From Hofstenia miamia (taxonomy: Eukaryota; Xenacoelomorpha; Acoela), in assembly GCA_004352715.1 (NCBI GenBank), contig SCFE01000104.1:871771-935770 (forward strand): 64,000 nucleotides of DNA, in the 5' to 3' direction. Under the pieces are notes generated by a model. That model had not been told where the DNA came from. It did no database searches and saw nothing but the letters and a program-made list of their open reading frames with translations. The position numbers were made by a program, and so were the translations under genes. This document shows positions 1 to 11,309 of this stretch, piece by piece (within the stretch, counting starts at the first letter, position 1; every line of letters starts with the position of its first letter).

Positions 1-608
1 CTTTGGGAATATTTAATTTTCCCAAAAAATTTATTTGCCTTTGGGATAGTTAATTTAAACATAAATTTTAAGACATTCTACAAATCAATGATTGTTAAAG
101 TACTTGCCGTTGCTTAATAGCTTATGAATTTTAAAATAAAAACTTTATAATTATTTTTCTTCAGTCAATTCGTAAATTTTTATAATCGCAAATGAATACA
201 TAATGCCATCTCAAAAACGAATCAATTAGATGTCATGAAACTCGCAAAACATTTTTATTTACAAAAAAACTAACACATTTTCATAAAAAACTACATTAAT
301 GCAAAAATGATTAAATGGATTGGATTACAAAACACATAGTCGTAAACAGTTTGCATGAAAAGAAGCAAAATTTTTAAATTGAAGATGAACATCAAAGCTA
401 TATAAAATAAATTTAAGCATACATATAGTACATAAGACTTTAATTAATATATACTTGTAATTGCCTATGAGATTATAAAAATACAACAGCAATCGTTAAA
501 TGATTTAAACTACATTTTGTACATTAGGTTTCTAAATATAGAAATAAATAGCTTAAATTACAATTATCAGAAACTAATAAAATGAAATAAATACTTTTTC
601 AAGGTGAT

Positions 609-986
609 TTACTCATTGTATTCAAATATAAAATATATATCTTGCAATATGCAATTAGGAAAACCGCATTTTAACTTAATGTCCCTATTAAATGTTTTAA
701 AATCATATAGAGATTGAGAATTTTTAAAAATAAATCTGATCATGTTAAAGTTTCTAAGACATAGCATTGGAGAGAATGCCAAAATATTTCGGATTTCCGA
801 GCATTTCTCCACGATTTGAGAGTCTAAAATATGTATATTTATTACTAGATTTAGCTTCAGATTTTGATGTATTTTTACGGGTTTTAATACATCTGAAGTA
901 TTTCCTTTTGTTATGGTTTCACTAGTACATTTTTTAACACAATTGACAAATATTGGTTTTGCATAACGTTTTGACTTTGCATGCAT
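609..986 (-). CDS. Hypothetical ORF (125 aa) inside the left palindrome arm
   Basis: I do not recognise this protein. It is the longest plausible non-repetitive reading frame in the first 3 kb: basic N-terminus (KRYAKP), a cysteine pair near residues 16-20, and further cysteines toward the C-terminus. Upstream on the minus strand the frame stays open for six codons (KRKVE before the Met) back to a stop. That stop overlaps a possible splice acceptor (tgcatttag), so it may be an exon rather than a complete ORF. The same C-terminal tail (EYNE, stop) is present in the opposite arm at 3190-3205, but the rest of that copy lies in the N gap. Codon use is ordinary for AT-rich DNA, so chance openness cannot be excluded. 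Confidence 0.3.
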   Translation of the reverse strand: MHAKSKRYAKPIFVNCVKKCTSETITKGNTSDVLKPVKIHQNLKLNLVINIHILDSQIVEKCSEIRNILAFSPMLCLRNFNMIRFIFKNSQSLYDFKTFNRDIKLKCGFPNCILQDIYFIFEYNE

Positions 987-2399
987 CTCAACTTTACGTT
1001 TCTAAATGCATAGATCTCAAAATTATATTCCAAAAAAGGTTATTAATCAAATAATGTGAAAGAAGAAATTGACCTAGGATTTTGTTATGTTTTAAGTTTT
1101 TTTTGGATTTATTTTTTCTATGATGCTTTCAGATTGATATGTGATTAAAAATAATTCTCCTTTAAAAATTGATTTTCATCAAGTCTAATATAAATTTTTG
1201 TTAGCAAAGATGTTAAATGTGTACAATATTATGAAATTTTATAGTAATTCGAAATCAAATGAATCAAAATTTGTAATATTAACTTTTTAAATTACAAAAA
1301 TAACTTACACTATTGAATGAATTCAACCGTCACCACTTGAATCATTGTGAAAACTGAATAATGTGTTAAAATGAAGATACCTTTCCGTCATAAGCATTGA
1401 ACAAAATGCAAACTTCATGACAGTTTTAGTATAAACTTAAAATAGGAGAATGAAAAGCGTACATACACTTAAATTCGATAATTTCCTTGTTATATATTCA
1501 AAGTTTTTTGTATTTCGAAGTGTTAATAAAAGCGTTCGCATACATGTATAAAAATTGATTGACGTGTGCTAGTTGATGAGTCATTGCCCCACATATAATT
1601 CATGAATAATGAGGAGGGGTGGCTAAAGATGTGAATATTCATGTATTACATAGACAAACTATAAATAATTTAAAAGTGTACGTTTGTAGTTTTAGACCAT
1701 TGAAAGGACTAGTATATTGAAATAATCATATACTTTTTGTTAAAGAACTTGTTATGTACACTGAATAATAGCACTAGTATTAAATTTCATAAATTCTTGT
1801 TATTACTTAGAAATTGTTTTATATTTAACAGAACTTATATTGTATGTATATATACAAAAGGTATATTTATCCATTTATACATATAGCTTTCTTAAGCATC
1901 TAATAAAAGTCTTAACATGAGCATCTTTACAAATTAAAAATGTTTCTCTGCAGAGTTTGTCAGTACATTCATACATAACTTTCATTTATTACAAACTTAA
2001 ATGTTGGAAGAATTATCTTTATGCACAGGAGGATATAAATTAACAATAGAAGTCATCTTGTCAAACGATGTTTATTAAGAGTATTCTATATATTGCGTAA
2101 TCTTTTCAGCAAATAGTAAAATTTATCGTTCAACTACATTATGTAATTTGTAGAATGCCTTAAAATGGGTATTTACGTGTGATATTAAATAAAATACATA
2201 AAAGCAAAACCATTAACACTTTGAAATACAAAAAACTTTGAATATACAACAAGGAAATTTCGAATTTAAGTGTATGTACGTTTTTCTTTCTCCTTTTTTA
2301 AGTTTATGCTAAAACTGTCATTTTAACACATTATTCAGTTTTCACAATGATTCAAGTGGTGACGGTTGAATTCATTCAATAATGTAAGTTATTTTTGTA

Positions 2400-3189
2400 N
2401 NNNNNNNNNNNNNNNNNNNNNNNNNNNNNNNNNNNNNNNNNNNNNNNNNNNNNNNNNNNNNNNNNNNNNNNNNNNNNNNNNNNNNNNNNNNNNNNNNNNN
2501 NNNNNNNNNNNNNNNNNNNNNNNNNNNNNNNNNNNNNNNNNNNNNNNNNNNNNNNNNNNNNNNNNNNNNNNNNNNNNNNNNNNNNNNNNNNNNNNNNNNN
2601 NNNNNNNNNNNNNNNNNNNNNNNNNNNNNNNNNNNNNNNNNNNNNNNNNNNNNNNNNNNNNNNNNNNNNNNNNNNNNNNNNNNNNNNNNNNNNNNNNNNN
2701 NNNNNNNNNNNNNNNNNNNNNNNNNNNNNNNNNNNNNNNNNNNNNNNNNNNNNNNNNNNNNNNNNNNNNNNNNNNNNNNNNNNNNNNNNNNNNNNNNNNN
2801 NNNNNNNNNNNNNNNNNNNNNNNNNNNNNNNNNNNNNNNNNNNNNNNNNNNNNNNNNNNNNNNNNNNNNNNNNNNNNNNNNNNNNNNNNNNNNNNNNNNN
2901 NNNNNNNNNNNNNNNNNNNNNNNNNNNNNNNNNNNNNNNNNNNNNNNNNNNNNNNNNNNNNNNNNNNNNNNNNNNNNNNNNNNNNNNNNNNNNNNNNNNN
3001 NNNNNNNNNNNNNNNNNNNNNNNNNNNNNNNNNNNNNNNNNNNNNNNNNNNNNNNNNNNNNNNNNNNNNNNNNNNNNNNNNNNNNNNNNNNNNNNNNNNN
3101 NNNNNNNNNNNNNNNNNNNNNNNNNNNNNNNNNNNNNNNNNNNNNNNNNNNNNNNNNNNNNNNNNNNNNNNNNNNNNNNNNNNNNNNNN
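2400..3189. other. Assembly gap (N) inside the right palindrome arm
   Basis: Run of 790 N. The corresponding left-arm segment (626-1294) is about 670 bp, so the gap length is probably an estimate. Apparent open frames across it are artefacts of N. Confidence 0.95.
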
Positions 3190-3801
3190 TGAATACAATG
3201 AGTAAATCACCATGAAAAATTATTTATTTCATTTTATTAGTTTCTGATAATTGTAATTTAAGCTATTTATTTCTATATTTAGAAAATGTTCCAAAGTTGT
3301 TTTAATACCTAATGTACAAAATGTAGTTTAAATCATTTAACGATTGCTGTTGTATTTTTATAATTTCATAGGCTATTACAAGTATATATTAATTAAAGTT
3401 TTATGTACTACAGTATATGTATGCTTAAATTTATTTCATATAGCTTTGATGTTCATCTTCAATTTAAAAATTTTGCATCTTTTCATGCAAACTGTTTACG
3501 ACTATGTGTTTTGTAATCCAATCCATTTAATCATTTTTGCATTAATGTAGTTTTTTATGAAAATGTGTTAGTTTTTTTGTAAATAAAAATGTTTTGCGTA
3601 TTTCATGACATCTAATTGATTCGTTTTTGAGATGGCATTATGTATTCATTTGCGATTATCAAAATTTAAGAATTGACTCAAGAAAAATGTGAATGTTAAC
3701 ACTTTCTCAATAATTATAAAGTTTTTATTTTAAAATTCATAAGCTATTAAACAACTGCAAGTACTTTAACAATCATTGATTTGTAGAATGTCTTAAAATT
3801 T

Positions 3802-4137
3802 ATGTTTAAATTAAATATCCCAAAGGCAAATAAATTTTTCGGGAAAATTAAGTGTTCCCAAAGGCAAGTAATTTTGTTCGAAAGGACAAAAAAAATCACC
3901 AAAAGGAAAATTAAATGTTCCCAAAGGCAAGTAATTTTGTTTGAAAGGACAAAAAAAATCACCAAAAGGAAAATTAAATGTTCTTCATCACCAAAAGGAA
4001 TTTGTCTACTTTCTGACAACTATCAAAGCAATAACTCAATACATAGTTTTACTACGCATTTGGAAAGACCAATCTATAATGCATCTCATGTGGCTTTACT
4101 AAATATCACCTTTCCCATAGGATTCAATAACATATGA
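3802..4137 (+). CDS. Hypothetical 111-aa ORF with in-frame 21-aa repeats and a Polinton-like sequence pattern
   Basis: The N-terminal half is two copies of a 21-residue Lys/Arg-rich unit (CSQRQVILFERTKKITKRK) from the 63-bp DNA repeat. A third copy is cut short. The second half (about residues 66-111) reads NNSIHSFTTHLERPIYN, then HVALLNITFPIGFNNI. That spacing resembles the N-terminal pattern of a protein family I associate with Polinton/Maverick-type elements in invertebrates (F-T-x-L ... P-I ... W-E-V-A-L-x-E-I-x-F-P ... N-I). This resemblance is from memory and is weak. The frame ends at a stop at 4135, but similar-looking residues continue for about 10 codons beyond it. It is most likely a relic of a mobile-element gene rather than a host gene. 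Confidence 0.3.
   Translation: MFKLNIPKANKFFGKIKCSQRQVILFERTKKITKRKIKCSQRQVILFERTKKITKRKIKCSSSPKGICLLSDNYQSNNSIHSFTTHLERPIYNASHVALLNITFPIGFNNI
3840..3990 (+). repeat. 63-bp tandem repeat, about 2.4 copies
   Basis: The unit beginning aaaattaagtgttcccaaag and ending caccaaaagg occurs at about 3843-3905 and 3906-3968, followed by a shortened third copy to about 3990. Copies differ at only a few bases. The period is a multiple of three, so it keeps a reading frame open. The first unit overlaps the outer end of the palindrome arm. Confidence 0.85.
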
Positions 4138-4270
4138 GATCAATCGTGGAGTTTTATCGACGCAAATGGAAATAATCGTGATATTTATGCAAAGGGCGAC
4201 AACTAATGTATTTCTCGAATGCAGCTTTGATATTGTTTTATAAATCAAACAAAATTGTTATTTAAAATAT

Positions 4271-4903
4271 TTGTATAAAGAGGAAAACCCATGTAAAAGT
4301 CTATAAATGTGTAAAAAGTGACAAACCATATAAAGTGAAAAAAAATGCATAAAAAGGAAAACCCATGTAAAAGTCTATAAATGTGTAAAAAGTGACAAAC
4401 CATATAAAGTGAAAAAAGTGTATAAAGAGGAAAACCAATGTAAAAGTCTATAAATGTGTAAAAAGTGACAAACCATATAAAGTGAAAAAAAAATGCATAA
4501 AGTAGAAAACTCATGTAAAAGTCTATAAATGCGTAAAATGTCACAAACCATATAAAGTGAAAAAAATGTATAAAGTGGAAAAACCATGAAAAGTTTATAA
4601 GTGTGTAAAATGTGACTAACCATATAAAGTGGAAAAAAACGCAATAAGTAGAAAACCCATGTAAAAGTTTATAAGTGTGTAAAAAGTGACAAACCGTATA
4701 AAGTGAAAAAAGTGTATAAAAAGGAAAATCAATGTAAAAGTTTATAAGTGTGTAAAAAGTGAATACCATATAAAGTGAAAAAAATGTATAAAGAGGAAAA
4801 CCCATGTAAAAGTTTATAAGTGTGTAAAATGTGACAAACCATATAAAGTGAAAAAAAATGCATAAAGTAGAAAACTAATGTAAAAGTCTATAAATGCGTA
4901 AAA
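4271..4903. repeat. Minisatellite, 73-75 bp unit, about 8.5 copies
   Basis: Successive units begin near 4281, 4355, 4428, 4503, 4576, 4649, 4722, 4793 and 4868. The core is gtgacaaaccatataaagtg, followed by an A-run and a gcataaa or gtataaa segment. Alternate variants (tctataaatg versus tttataagtg) suggest higher-order structure. The long minus-strand open frames here are a by-product of the repeat and are not genes. Confidence 0.9.
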
Positions 4904-5944
4904 TCATCAAAAATAATTACTGTTCTTAACATAATTTTCAGATATCACATTTTTCTGAGTATTCATTGAAAAATTCAACCTGATTCACGTGGAGAATTAT
5001 TTCTAATCTATAACCAATTTACTATAGTAATAATCCAAATTGTGAAAAATTCTAGTTTTATATGATTTGAAAGTGTTATTTAATTGTAAAGGGATTTCAT
5101 GTTTCGGAGATATAAATCTTTATGATTGGACACTTTCGACATTTGAACAATAGATAACAAATTACGCTTTGTCTGTAGAGAGATTGTACACACAGCGGTT
5201 TAATGGAATTTTACTGAGTTTATAGTTGTTTACATTCTGACAGTCTAACATAATGGCCATAGATAAACTATATTGACATTGTCTATGAAGCATATAACTT
5301 TCTACACGTATCAATATACACAGCTGGCATACTGGAAATTCGCATTGTTAAAACAAAGACAACTACTCTGAAAGATTTCAAACTTTTTGGTAAGCTATTT
5401 TTATAATTAAATCTCAAATATTGTTTTGATTCTTAACACTTTTTGCAATATGATCTCTAGTTAGTTTTACCAATATTTCTTTTAAAAACATAATTTTATT
5501 TTAATAAATTGCTGCGAATTTGCAGTCTGATGCCAAATTTATTATAGACTTTATCATAAATAGAAACATCATTTGTTTTATAATTTTTAATTGAATTTGT
5601 TTAAACAAGTAATTGTCATGTGTTTTTTATTGTAAATTTCATCTCGTTTTTAATAACAACTTGTTTATTAACCATTAATTTAGATGCGATCGTGTGAAAT
5701 GTGTAAATACACATTGTGTTTGTTTCTTAAAGCATTGCCATCTCAACAATGATGATAAACTAACACAATAGACAAATTTAAAAGTATGATATATATGGTC
5801 ATTATAAGCAAAGTGTAGAATAAATTACATTTTTGTCTTGTCTTAAACACGTATGTGGGTTTTACCACATATGTTTATTAAATATTTTATTATTAATATT
5901 TATTTTTATGGAGAAAATATTTTTTGATTCCACTTTTTAAACAA
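4904..5944. other. AT-rich non-coding DNA
   Basis: No gene, element end or repeat recognised. Confidence 0.6.
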
Positions 5945-6035
5945 GTATGTAATGTGGGAAAGTAATACATATAAAGTAAGTTAATGTGGGAAAGTAAAAC
6001 TAAAAAAAGTAAGTTAATGTGGGAAAGTAGAAAAA
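5945..6035. repeat. Short tandem repeat containing tgtgggaaagta
   Basis: Three copies of aatgtgggaaagta, spaced by taagttaatg-like sequence, at about 5949, 5984 and 6018. This is a simple local duplication of about 35 bp. Confidence 0.7.
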
Positions 6036-6120
6036 TGCAAATTAAATTAGGCCATATAAATAACATAAAAAACTAAACTAAATTAGACCACATAAATAAC
6101 ACAAAAACTAGTAAAAGTAC

Positions 6121-6260
6121 ATGACTTCCATGACGTCAGTACAACACCATCGGCAATATACACGGCGTCTCAGGTCAAAGACCGCCCCTCTCGACCAATC
6201 AGAATAAAGTGGAACCTCCTACTCTCGACCAATCAGAAAAAAGTGGAACGTGCGTCACTT
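6121..6260. promoter_or_regulatory. Promoter-like block: CRE plus duplicated CCAAT boxes
   Basis: A perfect palindromic CRE (tgacgtca, 6131-6138) is followed by a CG-containing stretch with accgcccctc. Then come two copies of ctcgaccaatcagaa, with CCAAT cores at 6195-6199 and 6229-6233, 34 bp apart, each followed by aaagtggaac. CCAATCAG and TGACGTCA are established NF-Y and CREB/ATF sites in animals, and the block is GC-richer than its surroundings. No TATA box or initiator at a convincing distance, and no gene directly downstream; the next feature is a LINE relic. It may be the regulatory part of a repeat rather than a host promoter. Confidence 0.3.
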
Positions 6261-6295
6261 GGCCTTAACTACTAATATGATCATATTTCTGCCGC

Positions 6296-6690
6296 CATCA
6301 TTCAACTGCATTGGTTACCAGTTGATCTCAGAATTTTTTTTCAAAATTTGCATATCTGTAGTCCGTTCAAATAATTGGCTATGGCACAAATTACTTAGCT
6401 AATCTGTTAAATGATTGTATGTTTATTATAACATGTCATACTAATGACAAAATACTGAACGTTCAAAGAATCAGCCTTCTCTGTTGCTGGTCCCACTGAA
6501 TTCAATCAACTGATATTGGTTGTTAGATCGTACGATAATAGTGCTCAGTTTAAAGCAAAACTTAAGCATTCATTTGTTTCGACTGTATATACAACGTGTA
6601 TGATTTTTATATGGCACATCAGATTTATAGTGTATGCGCTTTATAAAAAAATATATTATTAATATTATTATTAATGTATTTGAGGCTGAA
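6296..6690 (+). pseudogene. 5'-truncated LINE relic, C-terminal end of reverse-transcriptase ORF2
   Basis: Translating forward gives LHWLPVDLRIFFKIC at about 6308-6352. This is the LHWLPV-x-x-RI-x-FKI motif found after the RT domain of CR1/L2/Jockey-like LINEs. After frame breaks comes SAFSVAGPTEFNQL, then a FKAKLKHSF segment (6470-6580), matching the usual terminal FSVAGP-x-x-(W/F)N-x-L ... FK-x-x-LK motif. The sequence ends in a TAT/ATT-rich tail (6650-6680). The order and spacing of the motifs make this a genuine decayed LINE end. Upstream RT and endonuclease parts are absent. Confidence 0.75.
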
Positions 6691-6925
6691 AATAAATTTT
6701 ATTTAAATATTAAATAAGACAAGGTAGTTCATTGACAAAGATGTTTGTTATCGAGGGCTGTATTGTATTTCAAACTTTAACAGTTTATTAGAAACTGATA
6801 CGCCAAGTTTATCAAAAAGTAAATATTTTCCTTTTTTCTTCTTTTTTTCCTTCATTTTATACTCAAAGCCAATACTTTCAAACACTGGTACAAAGAAATA
6901 TTACATTTGAACGTCTTCAAAATAT

Positions 6926-6928
<3 letters not shown>

Positions 6929-6964
<36 letters not shown>

Positions 6965-6986
6965 ACATATATATATATATATATTG
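6929..6986. repeat. (TA)n microsatellite, interrupted by ttgtac
   Basis: Two (TA)n runs separated by ttgtacat. Confidence 0.95.
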
Positions 6987-7841
6987 TACAGATAAAAAAT
7001 ATTTATGCTAGAAAATGCATGGCTGGCAAAAATTTGAACTTTCCTATATTTCTACTGAAACTAGCCCTATGAAAATGTAAATTTTCATAGTACCTAGCAC
7101 AAATATTTGTATTATTATAAATACAAAATATGCAAAATATATAAATCCACAGCCAAAATTGTCATTTGAATAGATGTTTTAATTTTTATTATAAATTATT
7201 TTAACTTATATAAGTTCTTGTATTGCAGTGAAGGAAATATAATACTATAAGTGATTCGCATTATTGTATTACACATACATTCACACTAGAAATACCATTA
7301 CGCCTGATGATTCTTTAAAAAGAACATTTCAAAATAAACCATTATATAAAACAATGGAAAAAAAATTCACATATAAATTCAAATGGTTTATCAGTGTATT
7401 TCTTGGTGCAAATACCTGCTGTTTTTTAATGAATGCATGCACAAATAAACAAAACTTAAATTTGACTCTATTTTGACCCATTTGGCAGTGAAAAATATTT
7501 ACTAAAATTATTTTTACTAAAATATTTTACTAAAAAATCTTTACAATTATGGATCAAGGCATAATTTTTACTATGAATTTAATCCATTTGAATATCGGCT
7601 AAAAATACTCTTACTAAAATACTATAATTATATTTTTCTTGAAATGAATAAATTCTGTTATATTTTAGGGGGTATTCAGAATTTCTTTCATTATTTACAA
7701 GAATTAAATGAAAATGAATTGTTTTATTTAATGCACTAAAAAATTCTTACTCCTTTTGTAAAATTTCATAAAATTTTCTCAAATCTTAGAATGAAGTTGT
7801 GCAATATGCATTGCGGTGATGATTAAATAATGAATACCAGC

Positions 7842-7883
<42 letters not shown>

Positions 7884-9311
7884 AAATTTAATTTTAGTTG
7901 GCCTAACCATTTACATGTCCTGGTGAAGTTGCGTGATCTTAATGGCCTATTATGTAAAAATGACAGCGATATATTTTATCTTAAATTAATATTTTTAGAC
8001 AGGAAGGAACCATAACTGAGCAGACTAACTATAAACGAAATTATAGATTGTACATGAAATGCTTTCCCAAAAGACATAAATGATAAATGTTTGATTCCTT
8101 ATTCCATTTTGATTAATTTGAAGAAGGAATATCATCAAAAGCTAAATCACAGTTAATTGCTATGCTTCTAGATAAATATCAATTTTGCGTTGCCAATGCA
8201 ATTATCGTTTTATAGAAATATTGTAGTGAAAATAATAACCTGTGTTTCAGCATTAATTTTTAATTTGTGTACTTGTTGTCATTCAAATAGTCAATAAAAC
8301 TCGTAATATTTTTACTTTTTGCCTTTGTCGCGACAAATATATTTTTAGGGCACTACTGCATACGTATCATAACATATTAATAGATAGATAAATGTTGTCA
8401 ATTTTTAATCCTTGGTTTTAATTACTTTAGAAATTCATTAAAGGTTTGGCAGTTCATGACCTATTAAATAATAAAACGAAGTTGATATTTCACATTAAAC
8501 TGTTTGCATTATTGCAATTAAAATTATTGACATACATGTAGATTGCTAAAGAAAGTATTAGCTATTAATTGACACATTGTGTGTGTTTAAATGAAATTTG
8601 TGAGTAACACTAAAAACGACAATATTTATAATATGTAAACAAAACGAAAACCACATTTTAATTGTAGGTACATACAGTAAGCTATACATTTATGACACAT
8701 GTATGTAAAAAACAAAGTTTAAACTACTTCAGCTGAATGCATTGTGTTCTTTCAAATTTTCTAGTCTAGGTGCCTAATTTGAACACAGTTTTTATAATTT
8801 CTTTAAAAAATAATTCAAAATATTTTCCTTTTTGTTAAATTCATAATGCACTATACGTGAGAATTTTGTACTTCCCAATCCTTAGCGATATCAAAATGCC
8901 ACTTCAATTTGAGTTCAATTAATAAATATCTTGAAATTGGTGCACAGCATCTTTAGTAAAGAACAAATTTAAGAAACATTCATGATTTGTACCAGAACAT
9001 CAATATTTTTGCCAGGAATTACACCGAACTGCAATTACACTTTGTGAATTCTAGACTTTAATTGGATAAATTTTGAAAATTTTAAGAATTGTTTTAACAA
9101 GCTTATGACGTGTATCCTTATTTGTGTACTCGTATTTTTTCTGTAGTCCCGCAAAGCAAAGTTTATCAAAAATACTACCTGCAACTACACTGGCATTATT
9201 TCACAGTTTAACGGCAAAATTAATCACATTATTGCACTATATAGGAACCAGTTGGAATAATATCATAGAATAGATAATGAAATTAAGCTGGGTTTATCTG
9301 GTGGTTCCTTT
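6987..9311. other. AT-rich non-coding DNA with a (TA)n tract
   Basis: Holds a (TA)n microsatellite at 7845-7881. Otherwise no element ends or coding segments that I can support; short open frames here look like chance. Confidence 0.6.
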
Positions 9312-9454
9312 CAGTGGCGTACGCAAGAGGTGGACATGGTGGAATGTCCCCCCCCCCCCCATTTTCCCAACATTTTTAAAAATTTTCGCTGGGATTCGCC
9401 GCGTTGTTATCATGACTAGGATGTCCCCCTCAGGAAATCCTGCGTACGCCCCTC
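9312..9454 (+). mobile_element. Short GTACGC-ended element (MITE-like), copy 1
   Basis: Begins cagtggcgtacgcaag and ends tgcgtacgcccct, so the ends are imperfect inverted repeats around GGCGTACGC. The interior has gtggaatgtccc followed by a C-run, aaaattttcgctgggattcg, and atgactaggatgtccccc. The same layout occurs at 11071-11309 and inverted at 13708-13943, so this is an interspersed family. It has no coding capacity. Copy 1 lacks about 90 bp present in the middle of copies 2 and 3. Confidence 0.7.
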
Positions 9455-11070
9455 GTTCCTCGAAACTACGTAATGCCAAATCAATGTTAAGTGAATGTTC
9501 ACCTATAAAACTATAATTGGTTTCGCTGGCATCTATCATTTGAAAGCTTCAGACTATTACGATAATTAAAACAATTTAATTGATTTGGGTTTTTTCCAGT
9601 CAAGCTTTTTTCATTTAGTTTTAGTTAATACGCTTTTGAAACACCAGTCTGAGAAATGTAGAAATCTGTTTCTGTTAATTAATTCTTCCAATTATTCCAT
9701 AGTAATTTTGACCTTGGAAATCGAATGTGCATATTTGCCAGGATTTGTTGGGTAACTTAATGTGTACAGAGGTTGTTATGGTTACAGGATAACTTAGTTA
9801 GCAGTCTATTACAAAAATTGAAATTGCAACTGCCAAGCGTGGCAGAATGACCGCCGGGTCACAGTGTTTCAGTGGGTCGGTTGATCACAGAGTCTCGATT
9901 ATGTATTTTGCTAAAGCCTTTAACAATTTAAAAATATTTTTTTATGGTGTAATTTGAACTAAAAGAGTTCCGCAGAATGCTAAAAGCCGCCAAGCAATCG
10001 ATAATAGCTGTATAAGACATTCATTTTTCAAAAGATCCAATGTCCTATCTCAGTGATGTAGTCCTATTTTGTTAACAATGGGGCCTTATTAAACCAAAAA
10101 CTTTGTTACCTCATTCCCGTCGTAAATGCTTACACACATCCATCTATTCGGTTTGCACCAAAGAAACATCGTAAAACAAAAATCTAAATTAGCAATTCAA
10201 CTATAATTAATTGAGATCTCTGGTAGCTTCGGTTTGATGAATCTGTTTTGATTATCATCAGCTGAATGGTTTTTAAGCAAGCGAATCCTTTACAAACTCA
10301 ACAGACTGCATTTTCATTACTAAGGCACTACAGTAGACGCTTTATAATACCTTAGGCTTTATAAATCCATTGATAATACTTCCAAATTAATTGTAAAATA
10401 CATTCAATTTGATGTAAAAGTAAGTACTCCTGAGCATCCAGCATCTGCGGAAATGTTACATTGTCTTGTTCGATAATAATATGGTCTCAATAGTCTTGGA
10501 TACAGCAAAATGGACGCCTTTGTTGCTTTCAAAGAGAACTTCAGCCCTGAATTACAGGAAAAGTGCCCTCCAAAACAAGCAATTCTTGGTAAATTCATCA
10601 TCTGCCAAAAACAAAACATTTTAGCATTTTTTACACTTCTATAAATTGCTTAACAATAGATATACCTTTTTTAGTGTTTGTCATTTTTCTCTCAGTTATT
10701 AAATTTTTTAGATAGCACTAGAAAAGCGACGATAAATCAAAATAAAATGACCATTAAGCATTTTGTGTTTGCTTTATTATTCATTCAGCAAAACGACTAG
10801 CAAGTACATATGCTTTCAATTATGTTGATAGTCTCACTAAATTTGCTATTTGGTTTCTATTCTATAATTTTCGGGTTTGAAACATCAAATGTAAATTTGT
10901 TCTTAAGGAGTAGTCGTTGTTCTAATGTTAATAAACCCAAAATAGCTTCATCCTAACGTAGATTTATTAATAAGGGTCTACAGTATATGTATTCTTGTCC
11001 TCCTCTCCAGCATGTTTACACGACTACAAAAATTAGTGAAAAGAACCAAATAGTCATTCTATGTTATTAA
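9455..11070. other. Mostly non-coding DNA
   Basis: Apart from the weak exon candidate at 10510-10588 I see no gene or element here. Confidence 0.5.
10510..10588 (+). CDS. Weak candidate first coding exon (26 codons)
   Basis: An ATG opens MDAFVAFKENFSPELQEKCP and continues for six more residues to a GTAAAT splice-donor-like site (ttcttg|gtaaat). The stretch is less AT-biased than its surroundings and looks protein-like. I do not recognise the peptide. Other frames here, including one on the minus strand, are also open, so both strand and reality are uncertain. Confidence 0.2.
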
Positions 11071-11309
11071 TAGTGGCTATTCACCGAGCATTGGTGGAAT
11101 GTCCCCCCTCTTCAGGTTTTCAAAAGTGATTTTGACAAGTTAAATCACAAAAATTTTGATAAAACAATGAAAAATTTAAAATCTAAGTTCGTGAAATGCA
11201 TTCTTAGGATCTCTTTTTTCAATATTTTCAAAAATTTTCGCGGGGCTTCGCCACTCTTATGTTCATGACTAAGATACCTCCGGCAGAAAATCCTGCTTAC
11301 ACCCCTGAC
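11071..11309 (+). mobile_element. Short GTACGC-ended element (MITE-like), copy 2, diverged
   Basis: Same orientation and internal order as copy 1: tggtggaatgtcccccc, then a tcaaaagtgattttgacaag segment, then aaaattttcgcggggcttcg and catgactaagatacctcc. It ends aaatcctgcttacacccctg. The ends are mutated (agtggctattcac and cttacaccc instead of the GTACGC forms). Confidence 0.65.

Larger units (their letters stand above)
1..3864. repeat. Giant inverted repeat, arms about 1.5 kb, continuing past the left edge
   Basis: The left arm (1-1527) is the reverse complement of the right arm (2212-3864) at roughly 90% identity by eye. The arms are separated by a 684-bp unique spacer (1528-2211). Anchors I matched are 1-30 with 3836-3864, 580-625 with 3190-3235, 1295-1310 with 2384-2399, and 1480-1527 with 2212-2260. 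Base 1 already pairs, so the structure extends out of the window. The right arm contains a 790-bp N gap (2400-3189) where the left arm has about 670 bp, so the gap hides the mate of 626-1294. It could be a foldback transposon, long terminal repeats of a larger element, or a recent inverted duplication. Confidence 0.85.

Noticed and set aside
2366-3213. Long open frames across the N gap at 2400-3189
   Set aside because: They are open only because N codons cannot be stops. The same holds for frames across the gaps at 21181, 27702, 30096 and 57015.
4245-4805. 186-aa minus-strand frame rich in Phe, Tyr and Leu
   Set aside because: It is the translation of the 74-bp minisatellite. Its unit length varies between 73 and 75 bp and there is no start or composition typical of a gene.
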